Origin: Cyanobium sp. FGCU52
GTDB lineage: Bacteria > Cyanobacteriota > Cyanobacteriia > PCC-6307 > Cyanobiaceae
Length of the DNA stretch: 64,000 bases
Assembly: GCA_024958715.1 (NCBI GenBank)
Contig: JANWUS010000063.1
Span: 1-64,000, forward strand
Direction: 5' to 3'
In this document: positions 30,901-42,438 of the stretch, in pieces
Position numbering within the stretch: the stretch's first letter is position 1
Layout: every line of letters begins with the position of its first letter
The notes under the pieces: generated by a model
The model's input: only the letters and a program-made list of their open reading frames with translations
Told to the model about the DNA's origin: nothing
Databases searched by the model: none
Translations under genes and position numbers: made by a program

Positions 30901-30949
30901 CAGACGTGCGGTTCCAGACCGATCAAAACGAGGTCAATAGTAAATGGGC

Positions 30950-31528
30950 TCAGCGGCGCCGGCTGGAGCGGGGCAGAGGCCGGCCGCCCGGGGGCTGGGG
31001 ATCGGCGGGCGGCAACTCCGTCGGGGCCGCCGCCGGACGCTGCCAGCGGGGAAGGGTGAAGGCCTCGTCGGCGGGCCAGTCGTCGGCTGGGGCCGGACTC
31101 GCAGCTGGTTCCGGGCCCGGACCGCGGAGCCCGCGGCGGGAGATCGCCTCCAGCGGCCGCCGGGCCGAAGCACGCACCGGGGGCGCCGATGCGGCCGGTG
31201 CCGCCGCCGGTTCCTGCCAGGGCTCACGCCAGTCGTCGCCGTCGTCCTCCAGCAGCCGGTCGAGCTTGTCCTCCACCCAGCGGCCCAGATCGGCCGGGCG
31301 GAATGCACCCGCACCCGGCCGGCCGCCAGGCCGGCTGCCGGCCCCTCGCGAACCGCCCCGCGAACCCGGGCGGGCGCCGGAGACGCCCTCCACGAACTGC
31401 CGGCCGGCGCTCACCCAGCGGTCGAGCCGCTCCTCCAGCGGATCTCCCTCGCGCCTGGTGCCCCGGCGCCCCTCCGACCGGAAGTCCGAACGGGGATAGG
31501 CACTGCGGTCGTTGTCGTAACCATCCAT
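30950..31528 (-). CDS. Hypothetical Arg/Pro-rich protein
   Basis: A 192-residue protein of low complexity. Short ordered segments are visible: 'DPLEERLDRWVSAGRQFVEGVSG' and 'ADLGRWVEDKLDRLLEDDGDDWREPW', separated and followed by Gly/Arg/Pro/Ala-rich linkers. These two amphipathic segments look like repeats of one helix ('RWV..G/DKLD/F'). The ATG of 'MDGYDNDRSAYP' is used; the track's GTG is three codons earlier. It is the last of three minus-strand genes after the SprT-like gene. No function can be assigned. Confidence 0.6.
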   Translation of the reverse strand: MDGYDNDRSAYPRSDFRSEGRRGTRREGDPLEERLDRWVSAGRQFVEGVSGARPGSRGGSRGAGSRPGGRPGAGAFRPADLGRWVEDKLDRLLEDDGDDWREPWQEPAAAPAASAPPVRASARRPLEAISRRGLRGPGPEPAASPAPADDWPADEAFTLPRWQRPAAAPTELPPADPQPPGGRPLPRSSRRR

Positions 31529-31558
31529 GGGGCGCACGTTACCGGGCCTGCATCGGCC

Positions 31559-31654
31559 TCAGCGCCGCCGCATTGCCAACCAGCGCTCCCGGCCCAGGCC
31601 CACCAGGGCAATGGTGAGACCGCTCCACTCCAGCGTCCAGAGAAAGACGGCCAT
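31559..31654 (-). CDS. Possible 31-residue membrane peptide
   Basis: A short frame missing from the ORF track. It starts at an ATG 22 bases after the SprT-like stop and encodes one hydrophobic helix ('VFLWTLEWSGLTIALVGLG') followed by a basic end ('RERWLAMRRR'). The design resembles the single-helix small subunits of photosynthetic and respiratory complexes, but I cannot match it to a named one. It lies between two genes on the same strand. No ribosome binding site is evident. Confidence 0.4.
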   Translation of the reverse strand: MAVFLWTLEWSGLTIALVGLGRERWLAMRRR

Positions 31655-31676
31655 CGATGTCTGCGACAGGGCGAGA

Positions 31677-32237
31677 TTAGGCGGCGCTGCGGGGCTCGAA
31701 CACCAGCAGGCAGCTCGGATCCCAGCGGCCGCCGTGGAAGCGCTCGCAGCAGCGGCGGCAGGCCAGCCCGCGGCGGCGGCGCTGGTAGGCGGCCTCGTGA
31801 GCGCAGCGGGGGCAGCGGGCGATCCAGCGGGCCGCCTCCCGGGGCAGGGGGTAGCGGTGGCGCAGCTCCACCTTGAACCCCGGCTGGGAGCGGTTGATCG
31901 CCTCCATCCGTCCGCGGAAGCGAGGGCCGTGCACCTCCCGCTCCTCCAGCACCCGATCGACCCAGGCGTGGATCATCTCGTGGCAGAGCGTGCTGAGGGT
32001 GGCCTCCCGGGGCAGGGGCTCCAGCAGCGGCCGCGAGAGCACGATCTCGCACAGGTCGGAGCCATCGGCGCGCCAGCCGCGGCGGTAGAGGCCGGCGGTG
32101 CGGGTGAGGCGACCGTCGCTCCAGCGCAGCGCCACCAGGGGACGGCCGTCAGGCGCCAGGGTCCCGTCGAAGTGCTCCCGGTTGAGGCGGTGGAAGAGGG
32201 GCAGCAGCGGTTCCAGGGGCACGGCGAGCCGTCGCAC
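31677..32237 (-). CDS. SprT-like zinc metalloprotease-domain protein
   Basis: About 186 residues with the SprT/Spartan fold. The zinc-binding HExxH is 'LCHEMIHAWVDRVL', with a following His in 'EVHGPRFRGRM'. A C-terminal Cys4-type zinc ribbon is 'CPRCAHEAAY...CRRCC'. Eukaryotic SPRTN cleaves DNA-protein crosslinks; bacterial SprT proteins are poorly characterised. The start is uncertain: GTG at 32237 ('VRRLAVPLEP') is used, with GTG at 32222 possible, and the long track ORF is upstream read-through. It is divergent from the plus-strand gene at 32316. Confidence 0.85.
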   Translation of the reverse strand: MRRLAVPLEPLLPLFHRLNREHFDGTLAPDGRPLVALRWSDGRLTRTAGLYRRGWRADGSDLCEIVLSRPLLEPLPREATLSTLCHEMIHAWVDRVLEEREVHGPRFRGRMEAINRSQPGFKVELRHRYPLPREAARWIARCPRCAHEAAYQRRRRGLACRRCCERFHGGRWDPSCLLVFEPRSAA

Positions 32238-32315
32238 CGCGGCATCATGGCGCTGCCGCGACGGCCGGCGGGGTCGTCGGTCAGACTCGCCGCCAGCGAA
32301 CCGCACGCACACGGC

Positions 32316-34920
<2,605 letters not shown>

Positions 34921-34932
34921 GCGGCCACTGGT

Positions 34933-35211
34933 TCAGGCCGTCTGAACGCCCTTCCAGAAGGCGACCCGCCCCTTGATCTCGGCAGCGGCCTGCTTCGGCT
35001 CCGGGTAGTACCAGGCGGCGTTGGCGTTCACCTGATCGCCCATCACCACGTCGTAGTAGTGGGCCTCCCCCTTCCAGCCGCAGACGCTGCGGTGCGTCGA
35101 AGGGCGGACATGGGCCGGGTCGAGGGAATCGGCGGGGAAATAGGCGTTGCCTTCGAGCTTGACGATGTCGTCGCTGCTGGCGATCACGACGCCGTTCCAG
35201 CGGGCTTCCAT
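34933..35211 (-). CDS. DUF427 domain protein
   Basis: A 92-residue protein that is one complete DUF427 domain: 'MEARWNGVVIASSDDIVKLEGNAYFPADSL', 'STHRSVCGWKGEAHYYDV' and 'AWYYPEPKQAAAEIKGRVAFW' follow the family pattern. The fold is a small beta barrel of unknown function. The start is the ATG of 'MEARWNG'; the 36 extra residues in the track ORF are leader. Confidence 0.88.
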   Translation of the reverse strand: MEARWNGVVIASSDDIVKLEGNAYFPADSLDPAHVRPSTHRSVCGWKGEAHYYDVVMGDQVNANAAWYYPEPKQAAAEIKGRVAFWKGVQTA

Positions 35212-35276
35212 GGCAGGGGGGCGAAGGGTGTCCTCATCCTGCTGCCTAGGCTCAACCCACTGCCGGGATGCCCGCC

Positions 35277-35450
35277 ATGGATCAGCCCGCGACCGAAGCC
35301 ACCTCCCTTCCCACCGCACCCCGCTCGATCAAGACGGAGTGCGGCCGGGCCAAGTACGCCGAACTGGCGCAGCGCCAGGGCCCCCTGGCGCGGCTGCGGC
35401 TGGCCTGGTTCGTGGCGATCGCCAGCCTCAGGGACTGGCGGCTGCCCTGA
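35277..35450 (+). CDS. Small hypothetical protein
   Basis: A 57-residue frame from the second of two close ATGs. 'SIKTECGRAKYAELAQRQGPLARLRLAWFVAIASLRDWRLP' looks like a folded, basic, amphipathic peptide. It is divergent from the DUF427 gene with a 65-base gap. No family is recognised and no ribosome binding site is clear. Confidence 0.4.
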   Translation: MDQPATEATSLPTAPRSIKTECGRAKYAELAQRQGPLARLRLAWFVAIASLRDWRLP

Positions 35451-35852
35451 GAGCGAATGGAGCCCGCCAGCCTGCGGCAGTGCTGCCGGTGGGCGCAGAA
35501 ACGTCTGCCGGGATTCACAGCATCAGTGAATGCGTGCTCGGTGATCTGGCTGCAGATCGGCTGCTGATCGCGAGTTCTTATCCACCGGGGGCCGACCTGT
35601 AGAACCCGGCACGAGCACCGCGGCACCGTCGGGCCCCTAGAGAACAAAGGTGCTGACAACAGCTCGGTGACTCCCGGCGCTGCGAGGGAACTGGAGTTCA
35701 CCGAAAGGGCATCCAATGAAATAAATGAATACAACAGCCCGCCCGCACTACACACCCTTGTCGCGCAGACGACACTTAGCGGAAGCTTAACCAGGGCACA
35801 AATAGTTCACGACAAACAAAATGACAGGATTGAGCAAAAATTCCCTTCCTCC
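35451..35852. other. Gap before the giant phosphatase gene
   Basis: About 400 bases without a supported gene. The second half (35690-35850) is clearly more AT-rich than its surroundings and may hold the promoter of the following gene. The track extends the giant ORF to a GTG at 35667, but those 62 codons look non-coding. A GC-rich imperfect hairpin lies near 35465-35500, without a T run. Confidence 0.4.
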
Positions 35853-38800
35853 GTGTCTCTGAGCTTCGTTCGACTGGAATCCCCGATCCAGGCCGTCAAC
35901 GGTGTGATCAACTTGGCGACGGCGCCTCTTACGGCGAATGCGGAAATATCTGCCTTCAATCCTGCGAGTGGATTCATTTACACCGTTGGAGGTGGCTCAG
36001 GCTCCATCGTTGTCAGCGATCTCACAGATCCATCCCGGCCGAAAGCCGTAGCGATCGCCAAACCTGCCGACAACAGTCAGACCCTTCAGAGTGTTGCCGT
36101 CTTCGGCAAACTGCTGGCCGTAGCAGTTCAGAATACAGTTAAAACGGATCCGGGTTTCGTCCAGTTCTACGACCTCAGCAACCCGGCACTTCCCGTTCAT
36201 ATCAGCACGGTCTCCGTCGGCGCCCTGCCCGACATGGTCAAGTTCAGCGCCGACGGCAAGAAGCTGCTGATCACCAACGAGGCCGAACCGAATTCGGACT
36301 ACACCATTGATCCTGTCGGCTCGATCTCGCTGATCGACACCTCCGGCTATCTCGCCAACACTCCGGCAGCCCCAGCCCAGGCTAATGTTCAGACTGCAGA
36401 TTTCAGTGCCTGGAACAATCGCAAGGCCGAGCTTGTCAATCGTGGCATCCGCATCACCGGCAAATCCGGCGTAACCACCACGGTAGCTCAGGATATTGAG
36501 CCAGAAGCGATTGCGATCACAGCCGATGGCAAAACGGCCTTTATCTCGCTGCAGGAAAACAACGCAATTGCCGTGCTGGACATCAGCACCACCACTCCGA
36601 AGATCACTTCGATCTTCTCGGCCGGCATCAAAGACTGGGATCGCGGCCAGGCAACAGCCACCAACATCACCTACACCCTCAGCTATGCCGCCGGCAACGC
36701 CAACCTCCCTACCGGCGTGCAGCCGGGCGGTCTGTCGGGCCTCTGGTTTGACGGGGTGGAGACGGTATCCGGCAAGCAGCTGGATATCTATTACTCCATC
36801 ACCGATCGCGGCCCCAACGGCACCCTGACCAACGGCCAGCGTCAGTTCCTGGATCCCGACTTCCAGCCCAGCATCTACAAGCTGGGCATGGATCGCGCCA
36901 CGGGTGCGGTGACCGAGCTTGGAAAGATCGGCCTCAAGCGTGTGGACGGCACGGCGCTCACCGGCCTGCCGCAGCTGGCGGGCAAGGATGAGGTTCCGGT
37001 GGATGCTGACAACAACCCACTGCCCTACGACCCCTTCGGCATCGACTCGGAGACCGTTTCGGTGTTCACGACCACCATCGCTGGTGTGAGCCGCAAGGTG
37101 TTCGCTGTCGGTGATGAATACCGCGGCCAGATTAGCCTGTTTGATTTCAGCACCGGCAATCTCATCCAGCGCTACATTCCCGCCGGCCAGAAGGCCCAGC
37201 TGCAGGCCCAGCACGGCAGCGTGATCGGCGCCGAAACGATCGACAGCCTGCCGGCGATCTACGCCAACCGCTGGGCCAACCGCGGCATTGAAGGCATGGC
37301 CTTCAACAGCACCGATGGGTTGCTCTACGCCTTCGTGCAGAGCCCGCTCGACAAAGACGGCCTTGGCCTCAGTGCAAGCCGCAGCAAATCCGAGCTGACC
37401 CGCATCCTGGCGATCGATCCCGCCACCGGTGTGCCGGTGAAGGAGCATCTCTACCTGCTCAGCGGTCGCACCGGCCAGGACAAGATCGGCGATGTCACCT
37501 ACGACGCCGCCCGTGGCGTGTTCCTGGTGATGGAGCGCGACAGCACCTGGGCGCTCAATGGCTACAAGAGCGTGTACGAGGTGGATCTGCGCGGTGCAAC
37601 CAACACCCTGCCACTCACCCTCGCCAGCACGGGCTCCGCCAGCTGGATGGACGCCATCGGCGTCGCCAGCCCCGAGCTGCTGGACAACAGCCTCACCCTG
37701 GTGGGCGGGGTCTACACCGCTTCCAGCGCCGACCGACTGGCGGATGCCGGCATCAAGCTGGTGAACAAGGTGGAGCTGTTCAACCTGCCATCTGTTGGCG
37801 GCACGATCGCCTACGACAAGCCGGAGGGCCTGACCCTTCGCGACGATGGCGCAGTCATCATCAACTACGACAACGACTTCGGCACCGAAGGAGCGAACGG
37901 CAACGCCTTCACGGTGGTGACCTTCAGCAATCCGGCAGTGGACACCGAAGACAATGCGAATGGCGGATATACCCCTGCCACGAACCACGATGTCTACGGC
38001 CTTGTCATGCCCGATGGCCTGGCCACCTTCGCCTACAAGGGTGAGAATTTTATTCTCGCCGCCGGCGAGGGCGACGACAGGAACGACTTCCTCAACCCCG
38101 ACGAAACGGCGCGGGTGTCCGCCCTGCTCACGGCAGCTGCATCCGCCACACCCGCCCAGAAGGCCGGTTTGCTGGCAGCGAATGCCCAGCGCCTGAACAT
38201 CCTCACCAACACCGGTGATTACGACGGCGATGGCATCGTCGATCAGGCCTATGCAACCGGCTCACGCTCGCTGAGAATCTTCGATTCCAAAGGAAATGTT
38301 GTCTGGGATTCAGGGGTTGCCCTCGAGGAGCTCGCCAATGCTCGCGGCATCTATCCGGTCAACGATCGTGAAGATGCCAAGGGTGTGGAACCCGAGATGG
38401 TGGAAGTATTCACCACCAACGGCCGCACCTACGCCTTCGTGGCGTTGGAGCGCACCACCACCAGCATGGCGGCGATCTTTGATGTTTCGAATCCCTATGC
38501 GCCGGTGGCGGTGGATCCGGTGATCTTCCCCGACGCCCAGCGGGTGGAGGGCATCACCTTCCTCACCACCGCCACCAATGCGGCCCGCAGTGTGATCGCC
38601 TCCAGCGAAGGCAATGACGTGGTGTCGGTTGTCGATTTCCCTGTTCCCTGGCGGCTGCAGCTGCTCCACCTCTCCGATGGCGAGGCGGGCCTGCTGGCGT
38701 CCCAGACCGCTCCCTTCCTGGCGGGGCTGGTGGATGGGTTCGACAACCTGTACGCCAACACGCTGATCCTGGCCGGCGGCGACAACTTCATCCCCAGCCC

Positions 38801-41726
38801 CTTTCTCAACGGCGGCACCGACATCAGCGTGCGCGATGAGCTCAACGCCACCACCGGCTCCACGATCAGCCTGGCCGCCACCGCGAACCATCCGATCGCG
38901 GCGGTGGACATCGCCATCCACAACCTGATCGGCGTGGAGGCCTCCACGATCGGCAACCACGAATTCGATCTGGGTTCGCGGGTGTTCCGCGACTCGTTCA
39001 CCCCCGGATCTGTTGCCGGCTGGGTGGGGGCCCAATTCCCCTACCTCTCGGCCAATCTCGACTTCAGCGCCGACACGGATCTGAACCCCCGTTTCACCAA
39101 CACCGTCGGTGTTGGCGGCCTGGAGGAGGCCAGCAGCCAGAAGGGCCGAATCGTGCCTTCGGCGGTCGTCACCAAGAACGGCGAGAAGATCGGACTGGTG
39201 GGTGCCACCACCCAGATCATTGAGCAGATCAGCTCCACCGGTGGGGTGGAGGTGAAGGGCTTCAGCGGCGATGGCAGCGAGCGCGACGACATGGCCCTTC
39301 TGGCCAGCCAGTTGCAGCCGGTGATCGACGACCTGATCAATCAGGGCGTGAACAAGGTGATCCTGATGGCTCACCTGCAGCAGATCGGTAACGAGAAGGC
39401 ACTGGCGCAGCTGTTACGTGGGGTGGACATCATCCTCGCGGGCGGATCCAATACCCGCCTGGGCGACAGCAACGATCAGGCCGTCGCCTTCCCTGGCCAT
39501 GCCGCCAGCTTCGCCGACACCTATCCCCTGGTGACCAGCGACGCCGACGGTGGCACCACGCTGATCGTGAATACCGACAACGAATACACCTATCTCGGCC
39601 GCCTGGTGGTGGACTTCGATGCACAGGGGCGAATCATTCCTTCCAGCATTGATCCGCTGATCAGCGGCGCCTATGCCGCCACGGCCGCCAATGTGGCCAA
39701 GGCCTGGAACGTGAGTGAGGCCCAGCTCGCCAGCACAGCCTTCGCGGAGGGCACCAAGGCAGAGAACGTGCAGGATCTCACCGATGCCGTGCAGTCGGTG
39801 ATCGCCAGCAAGGACGGCCAGGTGTGGGGCTACAGCACCGTCTATCTGGAGGGGGAACGGGCCCTGGTGCGCGGACAGGAAACCAACCTGGGCAATCTCA
39901 CGGCTGATGCCAACCTCGCCTACGCCAAGAGCGTCGATCCCTCGGTGGTGCTCTCCCTGAAGAACGGCGGGGGCATCCGTTCCCAGATTGGCTCCATCGA
40001 CGTGGTCACCGGCGAGAAGAAACCCCCAGCCGCCAACCCAGCCGCCGGCAAGCCTGAGGGCGGCATCTCCACGCTCGATATCGAAAATTCCCTTCGCTTC
40101 AACAACAGCCTTTCTCTGGTGACGGTGACTGCCAGCAAGCTTCGGGAACTCCTGGAGCATGGGGTGGCCAGCTATCCCAACCAGGGCCGGTTCCCGCAGG
40201 TGTCTGGCGTGGCCTTCAGCTTCGACCCAACCAAGCCCGCCGGCAGCCGGATCGTGAACCTGACAATCGAAGATGCCACGGGCAAGGATCTCGACCTGAT
40301 CGTGCGCAACGGGACCCTTTACGGCGACCCGGACCGCACCTTCCGGATGGTGACGCTCAACTTCCTGGCTGGGGGCGGGGACAGCTACCCCTTCCCCACC
40401 GATCCCTCGATCAACCGGGTCGATCTCTACAATCCCTCCGCCGCCAAAACCGGTGCGGCCACCTTCGCCGGAGATGGCACCGAGCAGGATGTGCTGGCCG
40501 AGTATCTGGCCGCAAACCATGCAAACCCGGAGGCTGCCTATTCCATCGCTGAAACAGCCGCCGCGCTGGATCTGCGGCTGCAAAATCTCAGCCAGCGTAA
40601 CGACACGGTGGTGGATCCCGCCACCCTCTCCCTCAGCGCCCTCTCGGCCGACAAGGAGGAAGGCAACCTCGGCTCCACACCCTTCACCTTCACGATCCAG
40701 CGCGAGGGTGATCCCTCCGTTGCCGTGAGTGTGGCCTGGGCCGTGGCCGCCTCTGGCACCAACGCCGCCGACGCACTCGATTTCGCTGATGCTGCCCTCC
40801 CCAGCGGCATCGCCACCCTGGAGGCCGGGCAGACCAGCCAGCAGATCACCCTCAATGTGGTCGGCGATGGTTTCTTCGAGGGAGATGAATCCTTCACCTT
40901 GAGCCTCTCCAATCCAGTGGGCGGCATCCTCCTGGCTGGAGCGACCAGCGCCAGCGGCCGCATCCAGAACGACGACCTCTCGTCCCCTCCTGCCTACACC
41001 TTCAGCAAGAGCGCTGATGCGATCGATGAGGGCTCCTCCCTCGCCATCGGCGTCTCCACCGCCAACGTGCCTGCAGGCTCTCCTCTCTACTGGCGCTTCT
41101 CCGGAGCTGGCATCACGGCCGCCGACTTCAGCGATGGCCTGCTCGAGGGATCCACAGCTCTTGGCTCCGATGGCCGCGCTGGTTTCTCCAAAGCCATCGC
41201 CGCTGATGCCGCCAACGATCCCGATGAAACCCTCGAACTGCGCTTCTACAGCGATGCGGCCCGCAGCCAGCAGGTTGGCTCCACCGTCAATGTGCTCCTG
41301 AAGCAGCCCAGTGTGGGCGTGATCACCGATGGCAGCGATGCGATCACAGGCACCGGCTACGACGAAACCCTCATCGGCGTGCCCATGGGCTCCCCGCTCC
41401 GCGGGCGGGGATCCCTCGATCGGCTCACCGGTGGGGGAGGCGATGACCTCTTTGTGCTGGGCGATGCCGCAGGCCGCTTCTATGACGATGGCACCCCTGG
41501 ACTGGGCAGCGCCGATCTGGCCCTGATCACCGATTTCAACGCCGGTGATCGCATCCAGCTCCACGGCCTCGCCACCGACTACCGCCTGATCAGCGCGCGC
41601 TACTCCGGCCTGGCCGGCGTGCGCATCGATGCGCTCTCGCCCACCCCTGAGGCGATCGGCTTTGTGCAGGGATCCACCCTGGCGTCTCTGAATCTGGCCC
41701 ATTCCTCCCAGTTTCTATTTGTTTGA
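35853..41726 (+). CDS. Giant secreted phytase-like / 5'-nucleotidase / Calx-beta / RTX protein
   Basis: About 1957 residues from the GTG of 'VSLSFVRLES'. It has a choice-of-anchor I type beta-propeller (about 1-210, resuming near 780-920), an esterase-like-activity-of-phytase domain (about 280-690, 'RGIEGMAFNSTDGLLYAF') and a 5'-nucleotidase metallophosphatase domain (about 930-1260; 'GNHEFDLG', with variant 'LHLSDGEAG'). A 5'-nucleotidase C-terminal domain (about 1330-1560, 'LKNGGGIR'), a Calx-beta repeat (about 1585-1705, 'EGNLGSTPFTFTIQREGDPS') and an RTX-type end ('LTGGGGDDLFVLGDA') follow. There is no signal peptide and the C-terminal end suits type I secretion, so it is probably an extracellular organic-phosphate scavenger. 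GC content and codon use are lower than in the neighbours. The usual His in DxH is Glu. Confidence 0.85.
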   Translation: MSLSFVRLESPIQAVNGVINLATAPLTANAEISAFNPASGFIYTVGGGSGSIVVSDLTDPSRPKAVAIAKPADNSQTLQSVAVFGKLLAVAVQNTVKTDPGFVQFYDLSNPALPVHISTVSVGALPDMVKFSADGKKLLITNEAEPNSDYTIDPVGSISLIDTSGYLANTPAAPAQANVQTADFSAWNNRKAELVNRGIRITGKSGVTTTVAQDIEPEAIAITADGKTAFISLQENNAIAVLDISTTTPKITSIFSAGIKDWDRGQATATNITYTLSYAAGNANLPTGVQPGGLSGLWFDGVETVSGKQLDIYYSITDRGPNGTLTNGQRQFLDPDFQPSIYKLGMDRATGAVTELGKIGLKRVDGTALTGLPQLAGKDEVPVDADNNPLPYDPFGIDSETVSVFTTTIAGVSRKVFAVGDEYRGQISLFDFSTGNLIQRYIPAGQKAQLQAQHGSVIGAETIDSLPAIYANRWANRGIEGMAFNSTDGLLYAFVQSPLDKDGLGLSASRSKSELTRILAIDPATGVPVKEHLYLLSGRTGQDKIGDVTYDAARGVFLVMERDSTWALNGYKSVYEVDLRGATNTLPLTLASTGSASWMDAIGVASPELLDNSLTLVGGVYTASSADRLADAGIKLVNKVELFNLPSVGGTIAYDKPEGLTLRDDGAVIINYDNDFGTEGANGNAFTVVTFSNPAVDTEDNANGGYTPATNHDVYGLVMPDGLATFAYKGENFILAAGEGDDRNDFLNPDETARVSALLTAAASATPAQKAGLLAANAQRLNILTNTGDYDGDGIVDQAYATGSRSLRIFDSKGNVVWDSGVALEELANARGIYPVNDREDAKGVEPEMVEVFTTNGRTYAFVALERTTTSMAAIFDVSNPYAPVAVDPVIFPDAQRVEGITFLTTATNAARSVIASSEGNDVVSVVDFPVPWRLQLLHLSDGEAGLLASQTAPFLAGLVDGFDNLYANTLILAGGDNFIPSPFLNGGTDISVRDELNATTGSTISLAATANHPIAAVDIAIHNLIGVEASTIGNHEFDLGSRVFRDSFTPGSVAGWVGAQFPYLSANLDFSADTDLNPRFTNTVGVGGLEEASSQKGRIVPSAVVTKNGEKIGLVGATTQIIEQISSTGGVEVKGFSGDGSERDDMALLASQLQPVIDDLINQGVNKVILMAHLQQIGNEKALAQLLRGVDIILAGGSNTRLGDSNDQAVAFPGHAASFADTYPLVTSDADGGTTLIVNTDNEYTYLGRLVVDFDAQGRIIPSSIDPLISGAYAATAANVAKAWNVSEAQLASTAFAEGTKAENVQDLTDAVQSVIASKDGQVWGYSTVYLEGERALVRGQETNLGNLTADANLAYAKSVDPSVVLSLKNGGGIRSQIGSIDVVTGEKKPPAANPAAGKPEGGISTLDIENSLRFNNSLSLVTVTASKLRELLEHGVASYPNQGRFPQVSGVAFSFDPTKPAGSRIVNLTIEDATGKDLDLIVRNGTLYGDPDRTFRMVTLNFLAGGGDSYPFPTDPSINRVDLYNPSAAKTGAATFAGDGTEQDVLAEYLAANHANPEAAYSIAETAAALDLRLQNLSQRNDTVVDPATLSLSALSADKEEGNLGSTPFTFTIQREGDPSVAVSVAWAVAASGTNAADALDFADAALPSGIATLEAGQTSQQITLNVVGDGFFEGDESFTLSLSNPVGGILLAGATSASGRIQNDDLSSPPAYTFSKSADAIDEGSSLAIGVSTANVPAGSPLYWRFSGAGITAADFSDGLLEGSTALGSDGRAGFSKAIAADAANDPDETLELRFYSDAARSQQVGSTVNVLLKQPSVGVITDGSDAITGTGYDETLIGVPMGSPLRGRGSLDRLTGGGGDDLFVLGDAAGRFYDDGTPGLGSADLALITDFNAGDRIQLHGLATDYRLISARYSGLAGVRIDALSPTPEAIGFVQGSTLASLNLAHSSQFLFV

Positions 41727-41746
41727 TGTTCACGCCCGTTCCTTCC

Positions 41747-42253
41747 ATGAAAAGTCCCATGCGTTTGTCTGCCATTGCCGTTCTCACCGGCACCGCCGCC
41801 TCCCTTCTCTTCTCTGCTCCAGCCCAGGCTGTTGGTGTCAACTTCGGTGGGGTTCTCTACGACGTGACGGTCGTGGAAACCTCCTATACCGGTTCGGTCG
41901 AGTTGTTTCAACTGCCTCCCCTTGGCAAAATGCCCTGGTGGGGAAGCCAATCCAATGCAGATTTCTTTGCCGGTGAAGTCTTCACCTCTCTGGGTGAAGG
42001 CTCAACAGCAGGCTACGGACCCCTCTTTGCCTTCGACTACGACCCATCAATCGCTGAGGTGATCGGCAGCCTCCAGGATCTCAGCGCGCCAGGTTCCTTC
42101 ATCGATGGCACTCCCGCCGCCACGGCCACGGTGAAATACGCCATCGCCAACGCCAACGCCACAACCCCCGTCCCCGGTCCCCTGCCTCTCTTCGGCGCCG
42201 CCGCGGCCTTTGGCTGGTCGCGCCAGCTCAGGCGACGCCTACGCATCCGTTGA
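41747..42253 (+). CDS. PEP-CTERM-type exported protein
   Basis: A 168-residue exported protein. The signal peptide is 'MRLSAIAVLTGTAASLLFSAPAQA' in type, with cleavage after AQA. The mature part is beta-rich and without a known domain. The C terminus 'VPGPLPLFGAAAAFGWSRQLRRRLR' is the cyanobacterial PEP-CTERM sorting form: a short motif, a hydrophobic helix and an Arg cluster. The ATG at 41747 is chosen over the track start nine codons earlier. It begins 20 bases after the giant phosphatase stop. No exosortase gene is in the window. Confidence 0.8.
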   Translation: MKSPMRLSAIAVLTGTAASLLFSAPAQAVGVNFGGVLYDVTVVETSYTGSVELFQLPPLGKMPWWGSQSNADFFAGEVFTSLGEGSTAGYGPLFAFDYDPSIAEVIGSLQDLSAPGSFIDGTPAATATVKYAIANANATTPVPGPLPLFGAAAAFGWSRQLRRRLRIR

Positions 42254-42381
42254 GCGCCTTAGCCGACGCAGGCCGAGTTGCCCTGGCGCTCACCAATGCC
42301 AGCGGAGCTGCCATTGAACGCTTGCTGGTGTCCTTCAACGGCGAACAGTGGCGCAATGGTTGCACCACCACGGCCCAACGG
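42253..42381 (+). pseudogene. Scrap of a larger secreted protein gene
   Basis: In the frame running on past the PEP-CTERM gene, 'ALALTNASGAAIERLLVSF' and 'NGEQWRNG' followed by 'TTTAQ' look like a piece of a beta-rich module found in extracellular nuclease and lamin-tail type proteins. The similarity fades into Arg/His-rich nonsense after about 45 codons and there is no start. It is probably a leftover of a deleted gene. Recognition is by memory of the motif and is tentative. Confidence 0.3.
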
Positions 42382-42438
42382 CGTCGACATCGGCATCAGT
42401 CGCACCGACTCATGCCGAGGCATAGGTGCGATCCCTGC

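Noticed and set aside
35540-35610. Possible tRNA 3' remnant
   Set aside because: The antisense peptide 'WIRTRDQQPI' recalls peptides read through tRNA genes, but I could not form an acceptor stem or a T arm, so no tRNA is called.
35997-41702. Minus-strand ORFs of 663 and 762 codons opposite the giant phosphatase gene
   Set aside because: Antisense shadows; the plus-strand frame carries all recognisable domains.
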